A stretch of DNA of 64,000 nt from Isoetes taiwanensis. Taxonomy: Eukaryota > Streptophyta > Lycopodiopsida > Isoetales > Isoetaceae. Shown here piece by piece: positions 33,123 through 46,200 of this stretch (positions are counted from its first letter, which is position 1; each line of letters begins with the position of its first letter). The position numbers and the translations under genes are program-made. A model generated the notes under the pieces. It made no database searches. It saw nothing but the letters and a program-made list of their open reading frames with translations, and had not been told where the DNA came from. Location of the stretch: contig JAJEKV010000027.1 of assembly GCA_021234155.1 (NCBI GenBank), positions 13,793,714 through 13,857,713 of the forward strand. Reading direction: 5' to 3'.

Positions 33123-36100
33123 AAACTACACTTATTGGCTAGAAAAGGGGCATGAATTCGGGTGGGAATCCTCGCTCCTCTTTCCTCGATCTTGAACATA
33201 GAGATGAGGGAGGCTCACCATCAGATTCACCGAAAGTGTTGTTCGCCTTTTCCGCATTTGCTTGAGTCCCGGATGCCAAACATTCGGCCGCCCCTATGAG
33301 AAAGCCTTCGTAAATCATGTTCTCCAAATAAGTATGGATCTCGATGGAAGATTTGTGATCTCCATGTATAAGACAAGGTCCAACCCGAACTTTCCAAAGA
33401 TTTGCATTGGGGTTGCAAAATGGATCCGCACTTGGCGCTTCTCGCATACTCGAGTATGGTCATGAGTGCCGCATGCAATTCGCTTTGCCGGGAATACGAT
33501 GGATCAGCTGAAGTTTTGGCCTTGGCAAGGAAGGTTACAAGACCGTAAATTGCATTCGGGCGCCTTCCACCAACACGCATTGGGCATGTATATCCAGCTG
33601 TTGGTGTTGTCCAAAGTTTCATCCTCACGCCATTTGCGCCTCATGATGAAGCGGGGTCCCAACGCTTGTCCGCCGCAATTGCCGCGGGTGTCCAATCGCA
33701 TGTTCTTTGACTTCAAGAGTCCGTAATTTTTGTCTCCATGCCGGGAATTGACCTTGATCGAGGTGGGCATCCAAAGCTTGCTAGTGTACTCGGGTTGTTT
33801 GGGGGTTGGTGCCGGGCCATCCCCGCATCCGCTCTTGGAATTCCAATAATATCTTCTCGTAGTCGCTTTGGTAACCGCCTCCCATGCACCGAATGTACAT
33901 GTGCCGCCACAGTACGTGGTCCCACTCATCGTGGAGGACGCTCGCTTCAGCCGCGGTGCGACCGCGGGTAAGGAAGCATAATGTTGTAAGAACAACCGCA
34001 AGGTCAAGTTCTTGTTCGAAGTTGTATAGTGTCCGGCGAGCGCGCCAAGTTCAGCTAGCCATAGCTCCACTTCTTTCTCAGAAGAGGCATGTATTCCGAG
34101 GTAACAGCTTGCGTAAATTTTGTGTCTTGAGGTACTTGTTCTTCTTGGTCAAAAGAACCCGCCACCGTATCTCCTTTAAAGTTCTCGCTATGCTTATCCG
34201 TGATGAGCCCGAAAGTAACATGTGCCGTAGAAGTCGCGGCATGACATAAGCCGGGGGCTATGGTGCCGAGAGCCGAAATGGTCGAGATCCGCAACCCGTA
34301 GGATATCAAAATTGACGAGCACAAAGTGTGCCTCGCTCATGGACGTATTATGAAGGGCCATTGTCGCTCGATATCGCCTACACCGTGGGACTTGTGGTAT
34401 CACCCTTGTTTCTCACCCGTAATAAAAGAAAAGTGTTTTTCCTTGCTTGCACATAGTCATGGTAACCGGCCGGGCTTCTGATAGTCCAGGGGAATAGCGT
34501 AAGCAAGCGATAGGTTTGTTCTCGCTTTTTCTTCGCATCATCCGGCCGCCCCGCCGCCTATCTGAAAGCCGATCTTGTAATCCGCAATGATATCTTGTTG
34601 CTCTGAGAGACCGGTCCGCAGCCCGCGGACTTTGGCGCGGTGAGGTGTCCGGACTTGTCGGAGAAGTTGGGAATCGAGGAGCTTGAAGCTCCGAGTGGCT
34701 TGCAAGTCCGCTTTGAGTGCAGCTATTTCAAGAGCATCCGCAGCTGCGGTGTTGCCGCGGAGCTGGTCTAACTTGCCTTGAGAGATGCGATGTGAGCATC
34801 CTTATTCCGCGCAAGGTGGTTTCGAAAGTCGCGGACCTTGGACTCAAGTATCAAGTTGGTCGCACGGCGTGTGTTTCTCTACCGAGTAGCATTATTCGTG
34901 ACGCACCGATTGTTGTAGCGGTCTCAAGATCGCTGTACTTGGTGTCGCTTTTGTTTGAGGGACTCCTTGAGTTCCTTGACAATTTGCCGGGATTGATGAA
35001 GGGTTTCTCGATGGATCATGAATTGATTGTGCAAGGCTTCTTCTCTCGCCTCACAAATACCAAATCGGGCCTTCAAGCAGGATGACTTCGGCTTGAGTTG
35101 GTCCACGGACTCGTCGTCGCGGCCCCGTGGTCGCTATGAAGTTCCGTGATGATCACGAGGGCATCAAGGCACCGAGGACAGCTTCATCAGAGGTATCCAC
35201 GGTGTGAGGAGGTGGATGGGATGGCTTTGATCCGTCACCCTTGTTTATAGATCCTTGGTCATTGCCGCGGAGTGTCCTTGTGAGTACCGTGAGATCAATG
35301 GGAGTTTTGTTGTGCCGCCGCCGTTGTTTTTGCCGGTGCCGCTGAGTCCGAAAGTGGAATTGTTGCACAAGGTTAACCGGGTGGTTGTTCCGTGGTTGGT
35401 TATCAACGTAAGGAATAGGTTTTAGAGAATTGGAATTTACAGAGGTGGAGACGGTGGTTGTGAAATATTTCCCCGAGTTGGTCGACGAGATTGACGGTGC
35501 CGAAGGAGGAGAGTTTGGTTGAAGACCTTTCAAAGCATCAATAAGGTCGATGTTGGCTTGGTGGAGAAGGGGCATGATGGCGCTGTGGGGTCCGATGATT
35601 AATGAAAGCCCGAAGTGGGCTCCCATGGGGCACCGAGGAAGAGTTAGGATTTTTCTCGAAATCCGCCAAGTTCCCGCTGAAATCTCCGATACGTGAGTTG
35701 AGTCCAATTGATTGTTTCAAAGGGTGTTGGTGAGGATATAGTACGATGGTAGAAAACATCGCTAATAGAGGTATTCTTCATGGAGTAACCCAAAAATTTC
35801 CTCCAAAGAAACTTGGTAAAGGCATCATGTTGCTTTTGGAAAGGTGGACAGCTTGGTTTGTGCAAAGATTATAAGGAATAGAGCGTAATTTGAAATATCA
35901 TATTTACCAATGTCAAGGTAAGACAAGGCATTGGGCGGATTGGGTAGAGAAAAGGCGAGGCTATGGTTTGAGGGTTTAGGAGTATAGGGTTTCCATCGAC
36001 TTGGGAGGCATATCCATCTTCCGCCTTCACTGTGTTAGCCACAAATTGTCTGTAATTTGTTCTTGTTGGGAGCCGGAGTTCCCAAGCAGTAAAAATGAAA

Positions 36101-36950
36101 CAATCCGAACTCACCGAGGTTATAGGTGATGCCGATGTGGGAGCCGGTGCGTATGAAGAAACGAACTTGATATTTTCGAATTGCGCCGATCCATTGGTGC
36201 AAATCGCTGCTGAGTGTTGAGTTCTTGGAGGTAGAAGCCATCTTGAAGGTCGAGGTCACCGGAGTACCTAAGCGGAAGGACGGAGTGGAGTATGAGTGAA
36301 AAGTGAGGAGTGGAAGTGACGGTTGGGAAGGGTTTTTTTTTTTTTTTCGTGGGAGACACGCGGTCGAAAGATCGCGGACGATTGAGAATCTCAAGAGACA
36401 AACTTCGCACCAAGATGCGGAGAGTTCCCGGGCGGAGAATAAAACTTTAATGGCGGACGGTATTAACCCGGGCAGCTTGTCGTAATATTAAAAAAAAGAG
36501 GAGTCGAAAAAGTTTGCGTGTACAAAAATATCGCTGGGGAATGATTACGAATATCCGCGGAGGTGACCTTCGTGAAACAAACCGCTAGGGTTGGTATTCG
36601 CCATAAATTGGAAGTTGGGTTCGCCGAGAAGAACCAAAATTCGCGAAGATGGAGAACTCGATAACAAATGGGTCCGGTGAGCTTCCGCGACCGATTACAT
36701 GCAAGATGGACGACGCCGACCGCGGGCGCTCGAGGAATCGCCGGATCCCTATGGATCCTTGGTTGGAGGCACCGGCCGCCAACCCGAGATAAACTCGACG
36801 CCGAGGTGATCGCTCACCGAGTGGTCGCACCGTGGGCTTCCGCATCCTCCGAAAGTGGAGTGCCCCCGCAGTAAAGGGCGAAGTAGCAAAGATGATAGGG
36901 GTTTTCCCAATTTTGTTTAGTTTAGGACTGCTCGGGTGAAAAATCCCCAC
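33123..36950 (-). pseudogene. extra 3' region of the LTR element, decayed readings
   Basis: About 3.8 kb between integrase and the 3' LTR. Minus readings include MASTSKNSTLSSDLHQWIGA at about 36,240, a coiled-coil-like stretch at 35,106-34,924 (HRETLHQSRQIVKELKESL), and 34,070-33,504 and 33,628-33,227 (no recognised domain). Frames change every few hundred bases. Athila-type elements often have an additional, sometimes envelope-like, ORF here. I saw no clear signal peptide or membrane segment, so no function is claimed. Confidence 0.5.
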
Positions 36951-37099
36951 AAATAATTGTAGCCTTCTGCAATTTTGTACATAATAGAAAAGTGTTTCTC
37001 ATAAATTTGTACAAGTGGTATCTTGTTGTAAATTTTGTTCTTGAGCTAAGGATGCCGCAGCTAGGGTTTGAAATTTCTTGAGTCGAAATCCATTGACTA

Positions 37100-38225
37100 A
37101 TGTAGGAAATGGAGTGCCATTCAATTCTTGTAATTGTAAAACCCGTGATGTGGTATCTCGAAATTTTGTATGGTCCCAAACCATCCGAGCTTGAGTTTGC
37201 CGTGATGTTGTTGATATCTCGAAATCGAAAGAAGAACTAAGTCGCCAATTTGAAAAGTTTTGTTTTTGATGTGTTTGTCATGCCATTGTTTTTGTAGTTG
37301 TTTGCCTTGTTGAAGTCTAAGAAAAGCATCTCTTCGGTTCATCCAGCTTGTTCCAGCTTGATAAACTCGCTTTGCAAAGTCAGCCGATGGATTATGTTCT
37401 CGCTGTTAACTGAAATTTGAGTGAGGGTAAAATGAACTCAAAAGGCATAAGAGCCTCTTGGCCATACACAAGTCGAAAAGGTGTTTGACCGCTTGCTACT
37501 TTGTATGTTGTATTGTAAGCCCATAAAACCGTAGGTAACTTATCTTGCCAATCTTTTCTTGTAGGATCACAAATCTTCTTCGTAATGTGGATAAGCACCT
37601 TGTTTGTGCTTTCAGCCGCCATTACCACGGGATAGTAAGGCGCGCTTTTTCTCGCGTGATGAATGTGCGATAGTTAGTGAGTTCAAAGAATAGTGTGATT
37701 GATGAAATGAACTCCACGATCACTAACTAATTCTAAGGGACATCCAAATCGCTGATGATGTTCTTGTAGAGAACCTTAGCCGCACTAGCAGCCGTGGTTG
37801 TCGTAGAGCACACGCCAGCCCCATTTGGTTGCATAGTCCGTGAAGACTAGAATGTAGCGCGCCCTAGTGTTGATTGCGTGTGGGTCCATGGGACCAACAA
37901 AATCCATACCCCATTTGGCAAAGGGGAGAGGCGCGGCTATTGGCGCGAGCGGCAGAGCGCCACGGGCCGCGGGTCTACTAAGCCTCGACAAACATCACAC
38001 GCGGCGCGTGTATTTGTGAGCATCTTTGAAAAGCGTGGGCCAAGAATACCCAGCAAGGAGGAGTTTCCTTTGCCGTGGTTGTTCCGCGAAATGACCACCG
38101 CCAAGTCCTTCGTGGGCTTGTTTGACTAGATCGTGGACTTCGTGGAGGAAGAACACATCGCCGGAGCACATTGTCTTTGCCACATTTATAGAGATGGCCA
38201 AAGAACCATCGTGATAATCTCGCAC
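37100..38225 (-). pseudogene. integrase domain
   Basis: The N-terminal zinc-binding part lies at about 38,160-37,990 (LVKQAHEGLGGGHFAEQ then GYSWPTLFKDAHKY). The core starts at about 37,920 (KWGMDFVGPMDP then YILVFTDYATKW), and the later part is 37,628-37,392 (DKLPTVLWAYNTTYKVASG then TPFRLVYGQEALMPFEF). The tail at 37,342-37,121 has the KTFQIGDLVLL type of sequence. It joins the cDNA copy to host DNA. The frames are split by small indels. Confidence 0.85.
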
Positions 38226-38276
38226 TTCGCCGGGGAATTGTTGTTTATGCGTAAGTTGTCTTTCCGAGAGAGCGGG

Positions 38277-38830
38277 TCACTTGACCCGAGTGCCCGCGAG
38301 GAGAAAGCGCTGATAGTCGCGGGTACCAATGAGGCGCGGCAAAGGACCAGAAACAGCTGAGCTATCCCGAAGGGCATCGAACTCCTTCCGAGGGATCATC
38401 CGCGGTGTATGCGAAAAGATAGTCGGGGACCGTGGTGAGCGCCGCCCCGCCCGCCAGAATAATGTCAAAAGGGGCAACTCTTGCAATATCAATATCCATC
38501 GAAAGCAATTCGCCCGTGGGGTTGGCTTATTGATTAAATATAGAAGAGCTTGATGATCCACATAAAAGCCAATTTGACTACCAAGAAGATAGTGTCGAAA
38601 AGCGCTGTACAAAAAGATAAGGCCAAGGGCTTCCCTTCCCGCGGGTCGAATAGTTGCGCCAAAGAGATTGAGTTTTCTCACCGGGCGATCCGATGGGCTT
38701 GTCCCCGATTTGGTGCATACTCTTGAGCTAGAACAGCCCAATCGCAAAGCCCCAAACATCAACATGGACATGAAATGGTTTGTCCCATTGAGGTGGTACT
38801 AGCACGGGGGCTTCGTGGAGCTTGACTTTG
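38277..38830 (-). pseudogene. RNase H domain
   Basis: Starts near PFHVHVDVWGFAIG at about 38,790. It continues in another frame as EALGLIFLYSAFRHYLLG, FYVDHQALLYLINKP and RWILILQE. This is the Ty3-type RNase H, which removes the RNA strand during reverse transcription. Confidence 0.8.
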
Positions 38831-38836
38831 AGTTCT

Positions 38837-39659
38837 TTAAAAGCTTGATTTGCATCGATGTCCAAGTCCATGTGTATGGATTTCCAAATGGGCTTTGAAT
38901 TGGATCGGCAAATGGGTGCCAATTCGAATAAAGGTGGCATAGAAGTTGACTTTGCCAAGAAAGGAACGCGGTGTCCTTGATATTCGCAGTGGATATGCTC
39001 GATGACACAAATGATTTTGGTCGGTCCGTTGTAATGCCGCGGTCGACTCACCTACATGTCCTAGAAGTACACCCGAGGTGACACGTAAGGTGCACTTTTC
39101 CCGATTGAGGCTAATTCCGCATTCATCACGCCGCTGAAAAACTAGTTCAAGTTTTACCAAATGGTCCATAACGGGTGTAAGTGGAGAAGTCATCCCGAAG
39201 ACTTGCGTAAAGGGATGAACTTGCATGTACTCTTGAAAAACAAAGAAGCATAATGCGCTGAAATGTGGATGGTGAGTTTGACAATCCAAAAGGAACGACT
39301 TTGTAAGCAAAGGTACCCCATGGAGTAGTGAAGGTAGTCTTTAGTTGATCTTCTTCTCGAATGGATATTTGATTATAACCGAGAAGCCGCCCATGAAGGA
39401 GTACATCTCGCGGGCTCGCTACATCTTCCAACACTTGATCCGCGAAGGGGAGAGGGAAATGATCCCGTCCGCGGGCTTGATTGAGTTTTCTATAATCCAC
39501 ACAAACGCCAATTTTTCCATTATGTTTGAGGGCAATAACAATAGGACTTACCCATTCTCAATGTTTGACCTCGAGATAAGTCCAAATCCAAAAAAGTTTG
39601 TCAATTTCGGCTTTAACCTTTTCACGGTAGTTTGGGTTAAGCTTCGCATCCGCTGCTAG
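38837..39659 (-). pseudogene. reverse transcriptase domain
   Basis: Motifs in order: DYRKLNQA, DHFPLPFADQVLE, YNQISIREEDQ, TTFTTPWGTFAYKVVPFGL, SNSPSTFQRIM, then RRDECGISLNREKCTLR and the VLLGHV segment. The catalytic YxDD box falls in a frame break near 39,210-39,240. Short compensating shifts occur around 39,390. Confidence 0.85.
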
Positions 39660-40201
39660 ATGGGTCTAGCATCCGCTTGGTGGGAATCGAGTTGTCCCAA
39701 TTCTTTCTTGATACCCTGAGGTCTTTGTAGCTCCAAGCAAAGATGTGCTTGAAACGCTTGAATAGCACAAATGGCTTGCTCCCCCAATGTCGGGCGCGAG
39801 GTCGCTGCGGCCAATCGGATTGGTTGATTTGTTCCAATATCAATTATGTCTACCGCAGAGTTTGAATGTGTGGAATGACTTGATCATCCCCAACAAAGGT
39901 GGGCTGGCTCACGAGTAGGACAGATGTTCATGTTGACCAATTTTGAAAAATAGTGGCGCAAGCCACTAGGAGTTGGTGTGGTGTCTTCTTGAACAGAGGA
40001 GGAGCCGGGGTACCGCCTCCTCATGTGGAACCAATGTGACATTGTTACAAGGTGTCAAATAGGGGTCAACCAAATAAGCTATGCCTTTTATCAATATCCA
40101 TGTCTTCCCATGGTTGATTGTATTCGGGTAAGCCGCGAGTGGCAAACCCTTGGCTTGTAACCGATAGGTGTTGCAAACTTGTTCGTGAGTCACCGCCCGA
40201 T

Positions 40202-40600
40202 TCAGCCGCGATCTACGTAAATGATCCGCCCGTGGGTCGATCCATCGCGGGCGAGAGCTTGCCATCCGTGATAACAAGTTGATCTGCGGGCCCAAGAGTG
40301 AATGCTTTTAGCTTGTCTCAAAAAGGGTCGCCCTACTAACATTTCATAATCTCCCCGATCTTCCCTCGCTTCCAAACACCGAATTCCATGGTAAATTGTA
40401 GATCTCCAATATTGACCGGTATTGGTTGTGTAACTCCTTGTGGTCGCTGATATGGCCATTCGCAAGCTTGATGTCATAAGGGGCGATGGAGCCCCTTATG
40501 CCCAATTGTCGCCCCGAGATTATCCGTAATAAGATTGACCGCTACCGCCACCATCGACCAACATGGTGAACAGTTTTGGCCCACGCGGTGCATGCACCGT
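40202..40600 (-). pseudogene. aspartic protease domain
   Basis: MLVDGG at about 40,560-40,543, followed after a 1-base shift by SGVNLIT-like text, is the active site. YEMLVGRPFLRQA at about 40,350-40,322 is the C-terminal flap region typical of these proteases. It cleaves the gag-pol polyprotein. Confidence 0.7.
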
Positions 40601-40792
40601 GGGTGTTGATGTGGCGACGCATTAACAGTGTAATACGTGTTTTGTAAAATGTGCTCGTAGGCCGGACATAGTTGTAGGATAGTCGTAAGGCCGAGAGGAA
40701 TTTTGATTTTAGCAAGTTCTTGTTGAAGTTCGTGAGGGATTGCGTAGTTGTGGTGGATCCGCGGGTTGTTGTTGCTCAAAGAATAGATGTCG

Positions 40793-42200
40793 CTACCTTG
40801 TTGAGGAGGTCGACTTCAAAGAAAGAATGTTGAGTGGTGGTGTTGCGATGTCGCGGCATTCGTGGTCGCGGGCTCCCGATCGTGGTGGTAGCATTGATGT
40901 ACTTGAGTGCCTTACCTTCCGCATCGCTCGATGAGTTGAAGCGCACTTTTGGCGGTTTAGGTTGAACATGAGGAAGTAGTTGATCCGCATTGGGTGCAAA
41001 ATGAACAGATTTGGTTGATGGCTCACCGGGTACGTAATCGGCCGCAAAAACTTGGTGCACGGGTGCTTATGGCGGGGGGAATGAGGGAGAACCTCAATCC
41101 AGCTTGGAGGATTCAAGGCTGGTGTTGATTGCATGGTAAATTTCTTCTTGGAGTTGATCATCCAATTGTTTTTGAGTTGTTTGCCGCTGGCGGGTTGTTG
41201 TTGTGGTGGCCGGGTGGCCGCTTGATAATCGGGCGGGCCTTGCCTTCCCTTGGCTTCCCATACTTGAAAAGGTGTAAGACGACCGCCGGGGTTTGATTGG
41301 TGCCGTGAATTTGTATTTGAACTTGAGGAAGTTGAGGACACCGCAGACCGATGACCCCATTGGTCACAGCTTGAAACATTGGGACTTGCTTGGATCAAAA
41401 GTGGAACGAGGAGGGTCCACGCTGTGGTTGCCGCTTGTTGCCGGGTTGTTGTTGTTGTCGTCGGTCGGTCGTGTTCGTGGGTTGAGTTTGGCGCGGGTAC
41501 CTTCTCGCACTTGGTGAACAAGACGCTGTCGATAATGGATTTGGTCGGGATTTGTACATTCTTCGCTGGTGTGGTTCTCGCATGTTGCGCCGCTTGCAAT
41601 GGATCATGCTATCCACGAAGTTACACTCATTCGCCGATGTCCCGAAAGTAATCGCAAATAGTACACCAAATGTTATTTCTGGGGAACCGCCGCGGAGGCG
41701 CCGAGGTGCGCCGGTGTAGCCGAGGGAAATGGGAGTATCGTGGGCTTGATCACCGCTGCGAGGAAACATGAACAGAGTGATTGACTAATTCAATGGCTTC
41801 TTGTAATGTCTTGGGGCGCAAATACTCACCATAAATCGGATGTGAGAGGGTAAGCCTTGAAGAAACCACACTAGAATTTGGCTTTGGGTTGGAAATTCCT
41901 TCAACTTGTTGACTAAGATCCGCAATGGCCTCAAGAAAGTCTCTCGCGATTCTCCCGGTTCTCCGCTTTGAGTGTGTTGAGGTCGCTCAGCCAGCTTGTT
42001 GATCATCCGCAAGGGTGCCGTGAATGGGAAAGAAAAGAGGTCTTCATGTGTATCCAATCTTGTTTCCAAAGGGGCTTTTGTTTGCCATCAGCCATTCGTG
42101 GGGGTGCTCCACGCAGGGTCGCCGAAAAGATGTGGAATTTTAGTTTTGGATCTGAGTGACCATTGAGATCCGCAAGTGACTCAAATTCATCCATGTGAGC
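40793..42200 (-). pseudogene. gag region
   Basis: The reading 42,194-42,003 has DPKLKFHIFSATLRGAPPRM, and 42,069-41,785 has ILVWFLQGLPSHIRFMV. Both match the capsid part of plant Ty3 gag. After that come Gln/Pro/Thr-rich readings (41,599-40,793). Several frameshifts are present. I did not see a zinc knuckle. Confidence 0.65.
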
Positions 42201-42889
42201 CCGAAAGCACTCGGGTCTATGTGTTTACCTTTATCATTTCCAAAGAGTGGATATGGGAGTTTTAAAGCATGTGTAGGAGTCTACGCATGAATGGGTGTTT
42301 GCATTTGTGGAAAAGAAAAAAGACAAGAGGGTGTTGGTTGTCGATAGGTACCGAAACCGCATAGGTTGTGTGAGATTAGTAAAAGAGGTAATCGGGCGCA
42401 GCTTGTAGTGGGGAACAAAGGTTGTGACAGCATGAACAAATGGGGGGAAACAGCTTAAGGGAACGTATCGGTAGGGGAATTGACAAAAGGTGGAAGCGGT
42501 GGTACCGGGTTCCTAAAGAAAGATTACCAATAGAGAAAACATTTTGCGATGTTCCAGAAAAATTGGCGGTGGTTCTCGCCGATCTTGAGTTGGGGATTCC
42601 GTGGAGTAAATTCAAAGGGTCGGTTGCGGCCTCCGCATGATGTGGCTAACGTGGAACGGAACAATGGCGACCTTCCACAGGGAGGTCGGTCCGAAAGTTG
42701 TCGGGTGTAGGTGGAACAGATTGCGCCTCGCATACCCGGAGAAGAGACAATCGAACGTGAGTGTATGTGGACATATTCGCGGAGGCGTCAGCTGCAGCTC
42801 ATGGCGACGCTGCCTTGACTCCATCCGGGTGTTGAATATCGCCGGGAGTAAAGAAGGGATTGAACATGGTATCAATACGCCTTTCGGTG
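42201..42889 (-). other. 5' untranslated leader of the LTR element
   Basis: Between the primer site and gag; no recognisable coding signal. Confidence 0.5.
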
Positions 42890-42909
42890 AGCCCCCTAAG
42901 AAGCGCCAG
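42890..42909 (-). promoter_or_regulatory. primer binding site
   Basis: Minus strand C then TGGCGCTTCTTAGGGGG directly after the LTR end CCCCAAACA. The first six bases TGGCGC equal those of the Asp-tRNA primer site I recall for Athila elements; the remainder differs. Confidence 0.55.
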
Positions 42910-43230
42910 TGTTTGGGGGTCCGGCTCGATCGCCGAGGGACGATCTCTGCGGAGATCCGCGAAGTCCCGGGGGCAAATCCCGAGACACCTTTGTCACGCG
43001 GATTTTTGCTAACGAGGAAAGAACAAGAAAAACTCGATAAAACAAAGAATGGCAATACACAATGAAACACACAAGACACTTGTGGAGAACACGGCTAATC
43101 CATTGATCAAAACAAGTGTACAATGAAGGCTCAAAAGAGCGCATTAACAAAGCACCAAAGATGTCCCGCCTCAGAGTGACACAAAAGAACACTATGAACC
43201 CTCCTTTTGAAGGAGCAAAATGCTACAATA
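42910..43230 (-). repeat. 5' LTR, truncated remnant (321 bp)
   Basis: Matches 32,511-32,836 of the 3' LTR. It stops at TGCTACAATA and continues directly as CTGGCGAGAGGCGG, which is 1.1-kb unit text. The outer 276 bp, including the TGTTAG end, are missing. Confidence 0.85.
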
Positions 43231-46200
43231 CTGGCGAGAGGCGGTAGAATGCCACGAACAAGGGGCCCGGCGGGCGGAGTTTGGGCCTGTCCTCCTCCTC
43301 GGTCTTAGCAAGTAGAAAGTCGGGCGCTTTTACGGTGGCAAGACATTAAATAAATTCATAATTAATGCATTGTACGAAAATAAATTCGATTTTTTGCCGA
43401 ATTTGGATCCTAATTCATCTCGACCGCAGCGCCCCAATTTCGAATTTTAGGGAGAAGGTCTAGGTCAAAGGGTTAGCATTAGAGCGGTGAGACGGCGGAT
43501 TACTTGGAACCTTGCGTGGCACCCTTCCCAAGACAAGCGAGGCGGGGACCTTGCGGGGATCCCTCACAAGAGGGGAGAGTCCCGGACCCCGGGGAGGCGG
43601 GATCCCAAAGTTCCCCGAGGCAGCCCTTCCCCGGCAGCGGCGCTCCCCGGCCGACGCTAATGACCACCCTCCCCGAGCGGTTCCCCTATCCGGCCGTTGG
43701 ATCCTCCGATTCGGGGGCCCCTCTTGGGAAGGCCCAAAGATTCCCGATCGGTCCGAGAACTTGTCAAACATGCGGGCGGCCCCCGATGTCTACTTTGTAG
43801 AAACCGCGACCTTTTTTTGTCGTTCAGACACCGGAGGCTCGAGGAATGGCAAATCGACCTGCGAAATCGTCCTGAATGGCTGAAACTACCCTAGAGGAGC
43901 AAGTTACAAAAGGTCGGTTTTATGTAAAAAGAAACACTCCGCCCTCCACGACAAGATATCCCGTGATCCACATCCTAGGCCAATTGACTACGAGTGTGAT
44001 GGAAGTGAGCTACTTTGGCGCTTGGAGTTCGGTGGTCTTCCTCGGCCGCCGAACTTAGTCCCCGGGGCAATGTCGACGCTCCGAGTCCATTGACAGAGCG
44101 ATCGCGATCGGAGAGGGGAGGTCGCCTGGGCCCATCCCCCAGGGCCTTGGGGAAGGAAATTTGGGGCAAGCGGCCGGAGGGGATTTTAGGGTCCGCTGGC
44201 CTGCTCAACACCCCAGCTCCACTTCAAGACACGGCGCAAGGTCCCATAAGAATCGACAAGGAGAGGGCCTCAAACGTAAACCACATGGGTTGCGGGGCTC
44301 TAGAAAGGTTTGGCGTTTTTGGGGGCGAGTCCGGTCTGTTAGTAATTTGGGACACAGCGGAGAAGCAGCGACAGCCAAGAATACGGAGCAAGGGGAACCG
44401 ACGGAGGCGGAGTTTGGAGTCTGTCCTCCTCCGATGTGGCAAAGTAGAAGTCGGGGGGCGCTTTTGCAGTGGCAAGACATTCAGAATTCGTAATTAATGC
44501 ATTGCCGCGAAAATAAATTCTGATTTTTTGCCAACAGTTTTCCTAATTCATCTCAAAGACACGGCCCAATTTTGAATTTTTGGAGAAGGTCTAGGTCAAA
44601 GGGTTAGCATTAGAACGGTCGGGGCAGCCCGTTGCGGGGCAACCGAAATGGCACCCTTCCCAAGTCAAACGAGGCGGGGACCTTGCGGGGATCCCTCACA
44701 AGAGGGGAGAGTCCTGGACCCGAGGGAGGCGGGATCCAAAGTTCCCGAGGCAGCCCCTTCTGGCCTGGGGTCGAGACGCTAATGACCACCCTCGGGGAGC
44801 CCGTTCCTATCCGGCCGCTGATCCTCCGCTCAGGGGCCCTCTTCGAAGGTCCAAAAGATTCCAGATCGGTCCGGAGAACTTTGTCAAACCGGGCGCCCCG
44901 GATGTCGGGCCTTGTAGAAACCGTGACTGCTTTGTCGTCGGGCACCGGGAGGCTTCGAATGGCAAATAGACCGCCAAATCATCCAAATGGCTAAATTACC
45001 CTAGGGAGCAAATTACAAGGTCGATTTTGCAAAGAAAGAAACACTCACGCCCACGACAAGATCCCATCCACATCCTAGGCCAATTGACTACGAGTGTGAT
45101 GGAAGTGAGCTACTTTGGCTTCTTGGAGTTAGGGTGGTCTTCTGGCCACGGAACTTGGTCCCCAGGGCAATGTCGACGCTTCGAGTCCATTGGCAGAGCC
45201 AGATCGCGATTCCGAGAGAGGGAGGTCGCCTGGCCCGTCCCCGTGGCCTTGGGGAGAGGAAATTTGGGGCAAGCGACTTAGGAGGGATTTTAGGGTCCAA
45301 GGCCAAGGGTCCCACACCCCAACTCCACTTCAAGACACGCAAGGTCCCTACCGATCGGACAAGGAGAGGGCCTCAAACGTAAACCCCGTGGGCTGCCGTG
45401 CTCTAGAAGGGTTTGGCGTTTTGGGGCCGAGTCCTGGTCCTGCTGCACTTGGGACTTTGGCAAAGCGGCATTTCAGAATACGGAGCAAGGGGAACTGGAC
45501 GGAGCGGAGTTTGGGCCCGGTCCTCCTCCGGATGTGGCAAGTAGAAGTCGGGGGCGCTTTTGGTGCTGGCAAGACATTCAGAATTCGCAATTAATGCATT
45601 GTACGAAAATAAATTCCGATTTTTTGCGGTTTGATCCCTAATTCATCTCCAAAGACACGCCCCCCAATTTTCGAATTTTCTGAGAAGGTCTAGGTCAAAG
45701 GGTTAGCATAGAACGGTCGGGCAGCCCGCTGCAGGGCAACCGAGCCGGCACTTTCCCCAAGTCAAACGAGGCCGTGACCTTGCGGGGATCCCTCACAAGA
45801 GGGGAGAGTCCGACCCCGTGAGGCGGGATCCAAAAGTTCCCCAGGCAGCCCTTCCCCGGCAGCTGCCCCCGGGCCGCTGACGCTAATGACCACTCCTCCC
45901 GAGCCCGTTCCCCTATCCGACCGCTGATCCTCCGCTCAGGGCCCCTTTCGGAAGGCCCAAAAGATTCCAGATCGTCCGGAGAACTTGTCAAACCAAGGGC
46001 GCCCCGATGTCGGGCCTTGTAGAAACCGCGACTGCTTTGTCGCTCGGCACCGAGGCTCCGAATGGCAAATCGACCCCGCCAAATCGTCCGAATGGCGAAA
46101 ATTACCCTAGGGAGCAAGTTACAAGGTCGGTTTTGCAAAAGAAAGAAACACTCACGCCTCCACCTAAGATCCCGCATCCACATCCTAGGCCGAAAGTGTG

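Larger units (their letters stand above)
32511..43230 (-). mobile_element. OTA-type (Athila/Tat-like) LTR retrotransposon
   Basis: Minus-strand order: truncated 5' LTR, a primer site, gag, protease, reverse transcriptase, RNase H, integrase, a long region of extra readings, a purine tract and the full 3' LTR. Integrase after RNase H makes it Ty3-type. RT motifs such as DHFPLPFADQVLE and TFTTPWGTFAYKVVPFGL are those of the Athila/Tat group, and the extra 3' region fits that group. The element sits inside a 1.1-kb repeat unit. There is no 5-bp target duplication, because the upstream LTR has lost its outer end (see 42,910-43,230). All coding regions have small frameshifts. Confidence 0.9.

Noticed and set aside
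32506-43235. 5-bp target duplication of the LTR element
   Set aside because: Left flank GGGTG and right flank CTGGC differ; the right end is truncated, so none is expected.
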